Shown here: positions 1-11,099 of the stretch, piece by piece
How the letters are laid out: every line of letters begins with the position of its first letter
Position numbering within the stretch: the stretch's first letter is position 1
Assembly (NCBI GenBank): GCA_031216915.1
Contig: CM062290.1
Span: 259,074,291-259,138,290, forward strand
Source of the DNA: Pictodentalium vernedei
Lineage: Eukaryota; Mollusca; Scaphopoda; Dentaliida; Dentaliidae
Direction of reading: 5' to 3'
Length of the DNA: 64,000 bases
Made by a program: the position numbers and the translations under genes
The notes under the pieces: model-generated
Database searches by the model: none
Seen by the model: only the letters and a program-made list of their open reading frames with translations
What the model was told of the DNA's origin: nothing

Positions 1-1033
1 GCCAATGATTTCCATTCTGCACATATGTGCAGAACAGATTTTCATTTTCCGCATGGTTTAGTGTTGCTGTAGATGGGAATTACATAGAGCAGGCGTGTAA
101 TAAAGCAAACAGACCACCAAAGGTGATATTTTTCTTTAAAAATCTTTCCTTCATTCACTTAATTCAGGTTTAAACATAAACACAACTCAGGTAGAGTATG
201 GGGGCCCTTGTTTTCTCTATATTTCGCTCATGCCTGCAATGCTCATAAACACTTAAAAAACTTCCTTCAGCATGGGTCACTGATTCCTATACCCTGTACT
301 CCACCCTCGTTGTGTTGTAACTTATTAACTACAGAGTTTCCACAGAAGATTACCGATAATTGGAAACTGGGTTTTTATCCAGGTAATGCAATGACTCACA
401 TTCTGTAAAGAAACATAAGACATACAATTAAAGTTTGGGTCAATCTTACTCAGCTGAATCCCAGTATCCAAGAACTGAAACACTGCTTATGTTTTTAGAC
501 CATTTGTCCTACAGAATTTGGGTATTTTTCCAAGAATGGGACCTTTATACATCAGGTGTTTAGTGGTAATCCCATTTTCATGTACACTGGAACACCATTA
601 ATTAAATATCCACTTTTTCGTTGAAACATTCAATTAACATAAACTTTATAATTTTCCATGATTCTCATGAAAAACTAAGCATTTTGTCTTAGTCTATTTT
701 GTTTGATGGAGCTCTTTCAAACAAAATATAATAGATTAAATACATACATTGGATGTACTGAAGTTGAATTAACAGATCAAATTTGTTTCATGTTTGAAAG
801 TTATACATTTAACAGGGTTATTCAAAGAAAATTTCATTTAAGTGTTCTCCACTGTACTGTACTTTCAGAAGAAAGCATGAAAAAAATATTCTTTTTTTTT
901 AAAGAATGCCAAGTTAGGATAGACAGCAAGTAATGAGAAGAGATGAAAGAAAAAAAAAGACAAGGAAAGTGTTTTGATTTGTATAAATTTGTCCTGTTAA
1001 AAAAAAATTGTAAAATTACAGGTGAAAATAAAA
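1..1033 (-). other. 3' flank / probable 3' UTR of zinc-finger gene
   Basis: This sequence lies immediately downstream (minus strand) of the TAA stop at 1034-1036, so it probably holds the 3' UTR and flank of the zinc-finger gene. It is AT-rich, and I see no convincing coding sequence; the short plus-strand frames have no recognisable domain. I could not pick out a clear minus-strand AATAAA signal close to the stop, so the poly(A) site may lie farther out or use a variant. Part of it (about 620-850) resembles the TA-flanked MITE family found in the intron. Confidence 0.5.
620..850 (-). repeat. pogo/Tigger-like MITE fragment
   Basis: The fragment contains the family's central near-palindrome (GATGGAGCTCTTTCAAAC) followed by the AATATAATAGATTAAAT stretch, and the phrase TTTAACAGGGTTATTCAA near 810-830. 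All match internal parts of the full copy at 20244-20669 in the opposite orientation. No clean terminal CAGTGGA is present, so it is incomplete. It lies in the presumed 3' UTR. Confidence 0.5.
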
Positions 1034-4000
1034 TTATCGACTGATGTCAGACATGGAGCTTTCGTCTATAGGAAATTCTGAATTGTTCCTAGATGAACCA
1101 TCAATCACCAGCTTTGGCCTTGAAGGTTTGATTAAGCTGGCTGCCTCTTGCAAATCCATGTCTTCTCTAAAACAATGGGAGTTGTTCATCTTTACAACAG
1201 AATCAACATTTTTTAAATCTGACATGTTATGAGAACTGGAGTCAATGTGTTGTGGGGAGATATCTACACTAATATTCGGACTTTCCATAATGTTGTTTGC
1301 TTTCATGTCACACAGAATAGAAATGTGTTTTTTTGGTGATTCATCGACATCACCTGAATTTTCCATCATTTCAACATTGCAAGCTGAAGTAATATCTTCT
1401 GTTGAGTTCAGTGAAGAGATTTGCATAACTCTGCTTTTGTCTGTCAGGTCACTACTATCATTTGTTGAATGTACCGTCAATTGGTCACTTGAATTTTCAG
1501 ACAGAGCAGTATCAAGATTCTCATTTTCACTTTGAGAATCTGCTTTATTGGATTGGATGTTCTCTGCATCATTGTTGATAGTATCACTACTCACATTAAC
1601 AGGGCTTTTTTTCTTCTTAATACTTGTCCAACTGTGATTTTTTCTTCTGGACCTTTTCCTTACAATTTTTGTCCATCGTCTCAGCTCATCCTCCACATAG
1701 TTATCATCCTTTTCAGATGGGAACTTCACTTCCTCCTGACGTTTCATGTAATTTTGAAATCTTGATTCAGCCACTTCATCCTCAGCACTTATTGAATTTT
1801 TTGACATTTTCTCTTTTTTGACTTGACAAAAGTTTTGGTAGTGGTTTGAGAGAAATTTGGGATAAGTGAAATATTTAGAACAATAATGACAGACATGTCT
1901 TGTTGTACTTGGAAAATTGTTGATACATGAAGATATATGTGGTTTGAGATTACTGAACTCTTCTTTCTTTGCACAATGTTTAGCATGTCTCTCTAAGAGA
2001 GAGAGAGTTTTAAACTTTATTCCACATCCTGAACACTGATGGGTATCTACTAATTCAATTAATTCTCGTCTGCGTACATGTTGATGAGGATTATACAATA
2101 GCTCATAATTCTTGTGTTTCTTATTTTTCTCGGGTGCTTCCTCCTTCTTTATTGTTTTCAGTTGATTATACAACAGCTTTTTGTTGTGATTGGATATTTC
2201 AGCATCAGAGAAATCTTTCAATTTAGTCCTATGTAAAATTTCTGATGAGGATACATTCTCTCCTTCAGTTTTGACTGGTGTTTCTTTTTTAAATAGACCG
2301 TTTGGATCACAATTCACAATATGAATGTGTAACCTACCAATATTTTTAAATGTCCCTAAACATTTTGTGCATGTGAAAGTTGTGCACATATTGATACCTT
2401 CAGGCAAGTTCTCTGCTGAGGACAGGGTTCCTTCACTGGTTGGAAACATGTAATGAAGGAATTCAATATAATGCCCCAGTTCAACATTGAGTTGGCCGCA
2501 GTGTAGAGATGGGTGCCATTTTGCCTGGTGTCTACCAATTCTGTCAGGATCTTTGAAAGATTTTAAACAGACTGAACATACATAATTTATTTCACCATTA
2601 TTTCCAAATTTAATTTTATCATAGCAAGGTTGAGGAGAAAATCGTGGTGAGAGCGGGATCTCCACTGGATGAGATATTGCAGGAAATAATTGTCTTTTTG
2701 CATACCAAGAACCACTACTTTTGGTTTCAACTGGAACATTCCTTTGGAGATTCAACTGACTTAGTATTGGATGACAATCACTTTTAGTATCTGTGCTGTT
2801 CTCGGATGTATACATATCAGAACTTACTGTAAGATCCAAAGGAAGAGTTAGTCTAGGTTTAATCTGCATACCATCAACACTCTGCTGTTGACAGCACTGT
2901 GACTGTAGCTGATCAGAGTCATTCTTTGTACATGAATCCTCAGAAAAGTTTTCAAACTGACATTCAAGATCAGGTGGTTGACTATAGACACTGGAAGGAG
3001 AAATACTTCTGGAACTACCTGAGCCACTTCTAGTTCTGTCTAAAGGAGCAAGATCCAAACTTGGTAGGCTCCTATTATCATCAGTTGAATGAGCAGAATC
3101 ACTAAGCTTCTCACAAACTTCTTGTGGCTTGTTCAGTCCGGAACCCCCCCAGGCATTTCTTGACCCATCTTCTGAAGCAACTTTATCTGCAACACATGAA
3201 TCTGTTGTAGATAAAATTGGGTTTGCATCTGATAAATGAATTGAACTATTCAGGTTCACATAATCCTGTCTAGAATTATCAGAATTGGACTGACATATAA
3301 ACTTCACCACTCGATCATCTGAAGAAACATCCTTCCCTTGAGCAGTATACTTAGACAAAACATCATCAGATAGATAATCAAGACTACTTTGTATTGTCTT
3401 CTCAGAGTTTATTTCTACACTTTTATCTACTTGCTCTTCATATGTCTCACTATGCTTTACAGCATGAACAGATTTGTTAGAGTGATCAATAGCCTGACTT
3501 CGCCTTAAGAAGTTTTGTTTAAAGTCCAATATCTTATCACTGGCACCAGACTCTTTTGTGAGATCCAAGGGATGATCCATGTCTATTTCAGTCACCTCTC
3601 TTTTATCTATGAATTGTTGACTAACTGGAATGTGGATTTGAACAGAATCAGATGTCATTTTACCCGCCATGATATGCATGTCCAATGATGAAGCTTTAGC
3701 AGGTCCATCACACAAATCAAAACCACTGTTCTGTGTAATAATAAAATCTTCCTCAGAGCTGATAATCTTAGCACTGAGGTTGCATGGCTCTTCACTAGGG
3801 TTCATTTCACTCCATGCAAAAGATGAGTCATTTTGTTGTGGCGAACTTATTGGAGAATCTGATGAATCGTGAATATTGTTTTGTGTGATAACAAAGTCTT
3901 CCTCTGAGTACACAATCTTACAACCAGTACTGAGATCCACTTGCTTGTAACATGTCACTTCATTCCCGAAAGTGCAAGTTTCTTTGGGAGACCTTTTACA

Positions 4001-5835
4001 GGTATTTCCAGTCTGTCCATTTAACAATGCATCTTTGTCCGAGTTATAATAAACACCAGCACTATTATTTTCCAATAGTTCTTTCTTGATGCTCAAGTCA
4101 ATAACCCCATGAACTTTTATATTATCCTCTAATTCTCTTGTACTTAAACCAATGGAAGCTGCATTGAAGAATTCTTTATCAACAGTACCTTTAGACTCAA
4201 CAGCAAGAACAGTACAATCACTACTTATCTCATTTGCTTTGGATTGATCAATAGAAACATCGCAGTTTGTTGGAGACACCTCACATTCTTCAGTGTGAAT
4301 TAGATTAATACGCTCAGAACAAAACTCACCAAGTCGATTAATTTTGTACTTGAATCCTTTAGGAAAATTGTATTTCTCCATGCTTTCACTCCAATCTTCT
4401 GTCTCTGTCTCATAAATATTACTCATTGGTTTATAGTCTCTGGCTCTTATGTACTTTTTGAATCTATGCAAACCTTCCTGTCTGCCATCAATGTAGTTAT
4501 TGAGGTTATTTGCTATATTATAGGGAATATTTGCATAAAATTCTGATGTCTTTTTAGGGCAATAATCCTCTACTGCTATGAAAGGACCTTTTGTTTCTAT
4601 AAATTCATCATCACTTATATCCAAATCAGACTCTATAGCCGGTTTACAGGGGGATTTTACAACATTTTCTTTTTGTGTGTTCATTAATGTGTTCTCTCCA
4701 ACATCCATACCTTCACCAATAACATGCTTCATTGTTCTGTGTCGACACATATTGGAATAGGTATCAAACCGCTTTTTACAGATCACACAAGCAAATGTAA
4801 ATGCTGAATGTTTCTTTTTACCATTATTACAAACAACTGTGTCTTTTTTCTGTGGTTCTTTTGTTTGTGGCTCCTTTTTATGAGATTCTTTTTTCTCTGT
4901 GGTAGACTTCTTCTTGGACGATTCTTGTTTATTTTTATCAACAGAATTTCTTGGTGTCCTTGTTCGTTTCACAGTCTCTGGGTGAACATAGCATAAATGC
5001 TGTCTAATAGCACCAACATGTGGAAATTTAAGATCACAATATTTGCAGGAAAGCCAGCCCGTTTTCTGAAAATTAGATACAGCCATATTTTTGTTATTAC
5101 AAGAAACTTTTGAAGTTATTGATCGCGATGCAGTTTTCAGTTTTTGTAAATCCATAGTTTTCTTTTTCATAACAGATGTTCCACTGTCAATCAATCTACC
5201 GTCTCTGCCCCTTGCTCTGCGTGGTTTCAGTTTATCTTTATGGAAGAGACACATGTGCTTTCTCAGTTGCCCAATATGTTTACAAATAACATCACAATGT
5301 TTACAGTTCAGTTTTCCAAGATAAGGAAACCCCTTATTATTTCCTGCTATCTTGGCCTTCACTTTTGATGCAGCTTGTTTCAAGGGTGTATTTACTGTTG
5401 TTTTTTTAGACATATGTTTCCGGACTTCTTCTCTATGTTCTCGGCAGAGATGCTGTTTCATCTGACCAAGAGTAGGACATACACAGCTACAGTATCTACA
5501 GTGAAGTCCACTGCCCTTTTTAATTCCAGTTTTATTCTTTACTGTGGCTGTAGATGACATCTTATTTTTCCCTCCATGTGAATTACAAAGTTTGTCACCA
5601 CTAGATTTTGTGGTTTTGTTATTGTTTTTCATTTCCTCTCTTTTCTTAGCTTTAGCCTTCATAACCTCTGGATGTTCACGAAGCATATGTTTACGAATCA
5701 ATCCAACATTTTGACACTGAACTGAACAATGTTTACATTGCAGAAGACCACGGCCTGAATGATGAAACAGATGCTTATTGAGACTCAACTGGGATGGGAA
5801 ATCTCTTCCACATTTGTGACAAATCAAACTAGAAC
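1034..5835 (-). CDS. C2H2 zinc-finger protein, 3'-terminal coding exon
   Basis: Large terminal coding exon of a nuclear zinc-finger protein, about 1,600 codons to TAA at 1034-1036. The exon opens at 5835 after an AG acceptor (5837-5836) with a pyrimidine-rich tract; its first two bases complete a codon from the previous exon, so the true start lies upstream. Residues are counted from the codon at 5827. Finger-like units: six in the N-terminal quarter near residues 3, 30, 109, 174, 259 and 344 (for example CHKC...H, CKHC...H), then four near 1081, 1151, 1262 and 1310. The last three end in Cys instead of the second His (C2HC type). Lysine-rich basic linkers separate the first five. The long acidic Ser/Asp middle carries IDLSIK, HPLDLTK and LPLDLTV, which resemble CtBP-binding PxDLS motifs, and VKTE and IKKE match SUMO consensus sites. 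A transcription-regulator role is inferred. I cannot name the orthologue. Confidence 0.93.
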
Positions 5836-5890
5836 CTGAAAAGAGAATAAATGATGTTTCAGTACTTATTGAATCAGGTACTTTGTATTA

Positions 5891-6295
5891 CAGTTGAGCC
5901 CACATAATTGGATATCTCTTAATTGAATGACCCTGTTAATTGAGCATAACTTATAAATAAAACAACATGTACCATATATTCAGTATAAATTTACTCTGTT
6001 AACTGCATATTGCTTATGGAGAAAACTTGTATTAAATGAATAAAAAGTATGTAGAGAAATTATTCTGATGATCACTGCACATGTATTCTTCTTGTTTATA
6101 CGTCTATTTGGTCTCAGTACATTCAAAGTATGGATTTACTCTATTTCATCTTGTGCCAAACAAAATATAACAGAATAAATGCTCAGTTTACCTCCAGGAT
6201 CCAGTAAAATAACCAATTCCCCATTAATTGGATATTTCTGTTAAGTGAACATTTTTCACTGGCAAAGTGGCTATTAAATTAACAGGGTTACACTG
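5891..6295. mobile_element. pogo/Tigger-like MITE, copy 1
   Basis: A 405-bp non-autonomous DNA element. The left end CAGTTGAGCCCACATAATTG follows TA. The right end reads AACAGGGTTACACTG, whose reverse complement CAGTGTAACCCTGTT is the imperfect inverted repeat. The right flank is AA instead of TA, so one flank has mutated. The inside has no coding sequence. Other copies lie at 7442-8630, 13837-14229 and 20244-20669. The TA duplication and CAGT-type ends fit the pogo/Tigger branch of Tc1/mariner. Confidence 0.75.
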
Positions 6296-6349
6296 AATCA
6301 TGATTTAAACTTATCTATTTTACAAGGATTGGCGAACAAATTATGCAAC

Positions 6350-6672
6350 TTATGTTAACACCACTACTTGGCCCAATGGTGCATGTGTGTGGGATGACTT
6401 TCAAAGTGGCAACTTTGTGGCCTCACTCTTCTCAAATACTATGAAGGGATCTTTAGCCTGCAAGGAATGTGTTTCTCTCTGCACAGAGGACAGCCATTTT
6501 ACATCCCCATTCCCCACCCGATAGGATGGCACATTGTGCAATATCAGCCCCACAAATAATGCTTACAGAGAGTGTCCGGATACCTTGAGAACTTTACCTG
6601 ACCAAGGATCGATCCCAGGACCTCTGGCAAGAGAGACCAGTGCACTTAACTACTTGGCCATCACTCTCCACA
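6350..6672 (-). mobile_element. tRNA-derived SINE, second family
   Basis: Read on the minus strand from about 6672, the head is tRNA-like: TGGCCAAGTAGTTAAGTGC resembles a Pol III A box, and GGGATCGATCC about 45 bases on resembles a B box. The body runs toward about 6350. No clear A-rich tail or target duplication was seen, so the 3' limit is approximate. Only one copy is visible in the window. It is distinct from the SINE family at 7590, 58470 and 59320. Confidence 0.55.
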
Positions 6673-7226
6673 GAATCTTGTAGGACAGAGCTCCATGAGC
6701 TCTCTCAAACAAGAGAGAATAAATGCTAAGTTTATCACTAGAATACAGGAAATGACCAAATTTCTATCAAGGCCCCACAAAGTAGATATTCTGTTTCTCA
6801 GACCATTCTTTGTAAAGCTGCATGGGGGCAGGCGTTTTTTTATTTTTGCAATTATTTCTTTGCCATCAAAAAGTTCATGTTCTTGATTTGTTTTATATTT
6901 TAGGCCTCATAATCTACAGAATAGCATGGGTGGTGGTGTATTTGGTCCCTCGAGTGCAAGAAGGGTTTGCAATACTAAAACACTGCAAAGCCTTGTTGCA
7001 CTCAAGGGACAAATTTATCAATTTTATTAACTTGGGTGAAATATCACATATAAACCATTTAATTTTTTTTTTTTTAAGTTTGCATTGGTTATAAAAAGAG
7101 AGCATGCAGCAGCCAAAAAAACCATGTGGGAGGGTCTAAGAAACAACTTTTTTAGGCCCAATTGATTATTCCAATTAATTGAGTATCTTTCCTTGGCAAA
7201 CTGACTAATTAGATAACAGGGTTGAA
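6673..7226. mobile_element. pogo/Tigger-like MITE, copy 2 (left end missing, split)
   Basis: It begins inside the family's central palindrome (ACAGAGCTCCATGAGCTCT) and continues with AATAAATGCTAAGTTTATC, as in the full copy at 20244. It is broken by MITE-B at about 6771-7159 and resumes as CCAATTAATTGAG up to GATAACAGGGTTG near 7226. The left half is absent. Confidence 0.65.
6771..7159. mobile_element. MITE-B copy 1
   Basis: A roughly 390-bp non-coding element inserted in a TA MITE. The left end has GGCCCCACAAAGTAGAT followed by CTGTTTCTCAGACC. The right end carries the inverted counterpart (GGTCTAAGAAACAAC then TAGGCCC). A second copy at 7496-8288 has the same internal text (GAATAGCATGGGTGG, TATAAACCATTTAAT), so both ends are confirmed by comparison. 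The superfamily is unknown; no target duplication was resolved. Confidence 0.6.
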
Positions 7227-7441
7227 ATGGTTGCTGAAATCAAGGCAGAGTCAAGAGCAACTAACAAAAACAGGACCTGAGATGGAATAGTATTGCATTT
7301 TTGTTTTTTTGACATTTAAGATTCTACAATATTGAGGGCAGGAAAGTGGATAGGGAAGTTCAACCAGAGCACAACCCAGCCATTGTCCAGTCAAATTTTA
7401 TCTGTCTGCTTTTATAATTACTTTGCTGCACTTTACATACA
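7227..7441. other. no recognisable feature
   Basis: Anonymous AT-rich intronic sequence between two TA MITE copies. It has no coding potential, repeats or terminal signatures that I can see. Confidence 0.5.
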
Positions 7442-7495
7442 CAGTGGAAGCCTGTTAATTGAATTGCAACTTTACCAGTGAAAATTATTCAGTTA

Positions 7496-8288
7496 AGGCT
7501 CCACAAAGTAGATCTTCTGTTTATCAGACCATTTTGGTAAAACTGCATGTGGGCAGGCAGTTTATTTTATTTCTGTAAATTTTTTTTTGTAATTTTTATT
7601 TTTATTAGGGTTTAACGACACATTAACAGCCAGGGTCATATCATGTCGGTGACAGTTTTACGGGTGGAGGAAGCGGGAGTACCCGGAGAGAACCACCGAG
7701 CATTGACAAGCAGCTGTCAGCTCTCCAACCTCGTAACTCTGAATTCTGCACTGCGGCACAGACAAGGTTAAATTGGTTGAAGACATACGCACCTTTGACG
7801 TGCAATACGCCTTAGTACACAGCATCATCGTCCCCACCCCCCACCCCCCATGTAGGCAATCGGGGAAAGTGCCTTGCCCAAGGACACAAAGCAGGAGTGC
7901 AAATCAGTGGCTGAAATGGTCTGATGATGTGACAAGAACAGGTTACCGCGACGCCACCGCACCCCCTTATTTTTGTAATTATTTCTTTTCCATCAAAAGC
8001 TCAAGTTCTTGGATTAATTTATGTTGTAGGGTTCATAATCTGCAGAATAGCATGGGTGGAGGTGTATTTCATCCCTTGAGTGCAAGAAGGCTTTGCAATG
8101 CTAAAGCATTGTAAAGCCTTGTTGCACTCAGGGGACAAAATCAATTTTATTGACTTTGGTAAAATATCAGATATAAACCATTTAATTTTTATTAGTTTAA
8201 GTTTGCATCGGTTATAAAAAGAGAGCAGGAGGCAGCCAAAAGGACCATGCGGAAGGGCCTGAGAAACAGATTTTTCACTTTTTGAGGA
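7496..8288. mobile_element. MITE-B copy 2, carrying a SINE
   Basis: The outer parts match MITE-B copy 1: CTCCACAAAGTAGATCTTCT at the left, and AAGGGCCTGAGAAACAG at the right. The excess length over copy 1 is explained by the SINE at about 7590-7975. The flanks on both sides are TA MITE sequence. Confidence 0.6.
7590..7975 (-). mobile_element. tRNA-derived SINE, family 1, copy 1
   Basis: A minus-strand SINE of the same family as 58470-58778 and 59320-59666. Shared blocks on the minus strand include GGGCAAGGCACTTTCCCC and TGTGTACTAAGGCG. The 3' tail is TAATAAAAATAAAAA (plus strand 7590-7612). TTTTTGTAATT occurs on both sides (near 7585 and 7972), an approximate 11-bp target duplication within MITE-B. 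The tRNA head is more eroded than at 59666. A plus-strand frame of 113 codons here (7773-8114) is a by-product of the repeat. Confidence 0.7.
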
Positions 8289-8630
8289 CTAACAGGAGTT
8301 TTAAATTAACAGGGATTTAGTCACTTTTCTGTATTCTAGAAATAAACTAAATCTTTATTCCATATTGTTTAACAGAACTCATCAAGTTTTGTCAGACAAG
8401 ATATAGTACATTAAATGCCTGTATAAGATTTACTGAGACCAAATGGGTCTATAATCGGTGGGGAATTCAGAGACTGTCATAGTAATTTCTCAACATATAT
8501 TACAACATCTGTTATTAAATTAACAATTCAAATTTGTACTGAAGATATGGTAAATGGTTTGTATTTTAAAGTTATATGCTATTAACATGGTTATTAAATC
8601 AAGAGATATCCAAATTAGTGGGCTCCTCTG

Positions 8631-8904
8631 TATAGTACAGTATGGTTGCTGTGGACTGGTCACTTTCCATGGGTGGGCAATATTTCCACAGATGCAATAA
8701 TATTAGATTCCTAATTATAGGAATAATCATCAAAATTTAATTAATGAAGCACCGGGTAAAACCTGGCACTTCATCAGTTACAATTTTGCAGGTGGTTATT
8801 TTTATTACATGGTAAATACATGCGTGAATGTCAGCGCCGACACATGGATTACGACAAGGCTGTGGCAACTGTTCTATTGATTAGGTGCTCATACTGATAA
8901 ACAT
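8631..8904. other. no recognisable feature
   Basis: Anonymous AT-rich sequence. The only structure noted is an imperfect hairpin near 8745-8775 (TGAAGCACCGGG paired with CCTGGCACTTCA). No gene or repeat ends are seen. Confidence 0.4.
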
Positions 8905-9026
8905 AGGTTAACTCTTTACCAAATGCAGACAATATTAGAAATTATTAATTTAAATAGTATTTTTTGTTTAAATTTCAACAAAACTATATCATGTGACCCC
9001 TCACTGGAACAAGCTCAATAAAAAAT
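8905..9026. repeat. TTAA MITE fragment (PB-1-like, left half)
   Basis: It starts GGTTAACTCTTTACCAAAT, matching the PB-1 end (TTAACCCTTTACC), and runs to the family's central block ATCATGTGACCCCTC followed by GAACAAGCTC. There it stops, at the centre of the palindrome seen complete at 10380-10465. The right half is missing and a minisatellite element begins. Confidence 0.55.
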
Positions 9027-9997
9027 AAACAGCTGCGCCATGAGTGCATGATATGCCCGTTATTAATTACAAGAGGGAAGCACACAATATGAGTATACAT
9101 GCGAACTTGTCAGTTTTTTTTTATATTCTTCTACAATAATCATAACCAACAACATACTGTGTTCATTAATTTGGAAGTAAATAGAAAAGGGTGGTTCCAG
9201 TTATCAACATATACTTGCAACCCAAAAATCATGAAAATTGCTCAAAGCATTTTCAAGTTATTGTCGGACATGGAAAATTGCCTATATTTTGATGAATAAA
9301 GTCCCATAACTCTGGAATGACAAATTACAGGGTGACACAAATCAAAAGAGGGATTCCTTCCATCAACATATACTTGCAACTCAAAAATCGTGAAAATTGC
9401 TCTAAGCATTTTCAAGTTATTGTTCGACATGTGGAAAATTGCTTATATTTTGATGAATAAAGTCCCATAACTCTGGAATGACAAATCGGACAGTGACACA
9501 AATCGAAAGGGAGATTCCTTCTATCAACATATACTTGCAACCAAACAATCATGAAAATTGCGCTAAGCATTTTCAAGTTATTGTTCAACATGTGGAAAAT
9601 TGCTTATATTTTGACAAATAAAGTCCCATAACTCTGGAATGACATATCGGACGGTGAAACAAATAGAAAGGGAGATTCCTTCCATCAACATATACTTGCC
9701 ACCAAAAAATCATGAAAATTGCTCAAAGCATTTTCAAGTTATTGTCCCGACATGTAGAAAATTGCTTATATTTTGATGAATAAAGTCCTATAACTCTGGA
9801 ATGACAAATTGGACAGCGACACAAATCGAAAGGGAGCTTCCTTCCATCAACATATACTTTCCACCAAAAAATCACAAAAATTGCTCAAAGCATTTTCAAG
9901 TTTTTGTACGATGTGTGGATGGACGTGTGGATGGACGGACGGACAGACAGCGGTATACCATAATACGACTGTTTTTTCAAAACAGGCATATAAAAAT
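9027..9997 (+). mobile_element. minisatellite Helentron-like element, family C, copy 1
   Basis: The leader AACAGCTGCGCC and TTAATTACAAGAGGGAA is followed by about five tandem monomers of roughly 161 bp (units near 9204, 9365, 9526, 9688 and 9850, each with AAAGTCCCATAACTCTGGAA). It then runs through GGACGGACGGACAGACAG and CAGCGGTATACCATAATACG to a terminal stem CTGTTTTTTCAAAACAG and CATATAAAAA. The leader and monomers recur at 55295-56117. No protein is encoded. Placement with Helitron/Helentron-type non-autonomous elements is inferred from the tandem core plus 3' hairpin. Confidence 0.6.
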
Positions 9998-10170
9998 GTG
10001 TGGAAGAAACTCAAGCTACATAGGTGTCATTCCCCCATGATGCTGTATCACAATACCAAATATCATTCAAATTGGACTAGCAGTGGCTGAGATACAAGGG
10101 AAAATGTTGGTATGGACGAATGGACAGGCAGACAGAGGTCTCCACTAGATACCCCTTTGACTTTTCAAGT
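9998..10170 (+). repeat. minisatellite-type element, 3' end fragment
   Basis: Contains AATACCAAATATCATTCAAA, then GGACGAATGGACAGGCAGAC, and a short stem CTTTGACTTTTCAAG near the end. This is the same GGAC-run-plus-hairpin layout as the other minisatellite elements, but no tandem core is present. Confidence 0.35.
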
Positions 10171-10680
10171 CAGGATCATAATAATAGATAAAATACCTAT
10201 ATTAGATATACTGATGCCAAAATGTCTATGAATGTGGGGAATTCAGTGGATGTCACATTAATTCTTTGATAGATTACCTGATTTTTTATTCAATTAATCC
10301 CTTACCCAATGAATCGGCCACATCTGCCCACAAATTCTGCAAATTTGGCAGCTGAAAAAATATTATTTTTCAAAAAGTTTCAACAAAACCATATCATGTG
10401 ACCCCTCTTTGGAATGACCTTGTTCCAATGAGGGGTGACATGATATGGTTTTGTTGAAATGTTTTGAAAAAATTTAAAAAATCAGAATTAAAATAATACA
10501 TTTTGATATTGTCTGCGTTGTTAAAGTAAAGTTCTTCAGTTAAGGGTTAACAGGAGCTTACTCCATAAACTATATGCCGTTAACAGGCCAAATTTGTACC
10601 GAATATATGATAAATGGCTTAACATTTGTAAGGTATGTACAATTAACAGGATTATTCAACGATAACAAAGTGAGCGGGGG
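10171..10680. mobile_element. pogo/Tigger-like MITE, copy 4 (split)
   Basis: The phrases GGGGAATTCAGTGGATGTC, TTTTTTATTCAATTAA, and then after an interruption TTAACAGGAGCTTACTCCAT and GTACAATTAACAGG match the reverse-orientation family consensus. The break is a TTAA MITE at 10301-10545. The right end near 10678 (GCGGGGGCTCAC) corresponds to GTGGGCTCCACTG but is degraded. Confidence 0.6.
10301..10545. mobile_element. TTAA palindromic MITE inside a TA MITE
   Basis: It begins CAATTAATCCCTTACCCAA and ends CAGTTAAGGGTTAACAGG, so TTAA lies at both borders. The centre is a long inverted repeat: TTTCAACAAAACCATATCAT near 10378 is mirrored by ATGATATGGTTTTGTTGAAA near 10440, with CCCCTCTTTGGAATG facing GTTCCAATGAGGGG between them. 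It has no open frame. The TTAA target and CCC/GGG ends fit piggyBac-type MITEs. Confidence 0.65.
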
Positions 10681-10741
10681 CTCACAAGAAATACACCCCC
10701 CCCCCCCCTTTGCTGTTCAGCCATCTGAAGGTGATTTAATT

Positions 10742-10850
10742 AACCCTTTACCCAACAAAATGGAGAAAGCCAGCCAGCATTATTGTACAAAATTCTCCAT
10801 CCAATTTCAAATTTTATTATGACTCTTCATTGGAACGAGCTCATTTCTTT
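10742..10850. repeat. TTAA MITE fragment (PB-1, left half)
   Basis: TTAACCCTTTACCCAACAAAA leads into CCAGCCAGCATTATTG and ends at TTCATTGGAACGAGCTC, the centre of the PB-1 palindrome; the mirror half is missing. A poly(C) tract sits just to the left at 10688-10708. Confidence 0.55.
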
Positions 10851-10859
10851 GACAAGCTT

Positions 10860-11099
10860 TTGATTTTCTAAGTGTCATCTGTTATCTGCATTGGATGAAG
10901 AGATAGCAGATCATTGTCAGTAGTATGAAGAGTAGGAATATGTTACTCATAATTTCCATGTACCAGTTTAGTGGGGATAAATCCACACTGACTGGTGAAT
11001 CTTTGGTGATCTATCTGTCATCAGTGTAGCTTGGATAAACCCTTGCTGACTGATTTGGATAAGCATCGTGGACATATTTTAGTGTAAACAATATTTATT
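10860..11099. other. no recognisable feature
   Basis: Anonymous sequence with a loosely repeated GGATAAATCCACACTGACTG / GGATAAACCCTTGCTGACTG pair near 10975 and 11032. No gene is seen. Confidence 0.4.

Larger units (their letters stand above)
7442..8630. mobile_element. pogo/Tigger-like MITE, copy 3 (split by MITE-B)
   Basis: The left end is CAGTGGAAGCCTGTTAATTG at 7442, and the right end ...TTAGTGGGCTCCTCTG at 8630 is followed by TA. The two outer parts (7442-7495 and about 8289-8630) together match the reverse complement of the 426-bp copy at 20244-20669. The interruption is MITE-B, which itself carries a SINE, making a three-level nest. It is in the opposite orientation to copy 1. Confidence 0.75.

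Noticed and set aside
1044..5557. Plus-strand and other-frame ORFs over the zinc-finger exon
   Set aside because: They are shadows of the 1,600-codon minus-strand frame and have no recognisable domains.
6350..6672. Functional tRNA gene on the minus strand
   Set aside because: A- and B-box-like motifs exist, but no cloverleaf closes; the sequence continues as a SINE body.
7773..8114. 113-codon plus-strand ORF
   Set aside because: It is the antisense of a SINE and runs on into MITE-B sequence.
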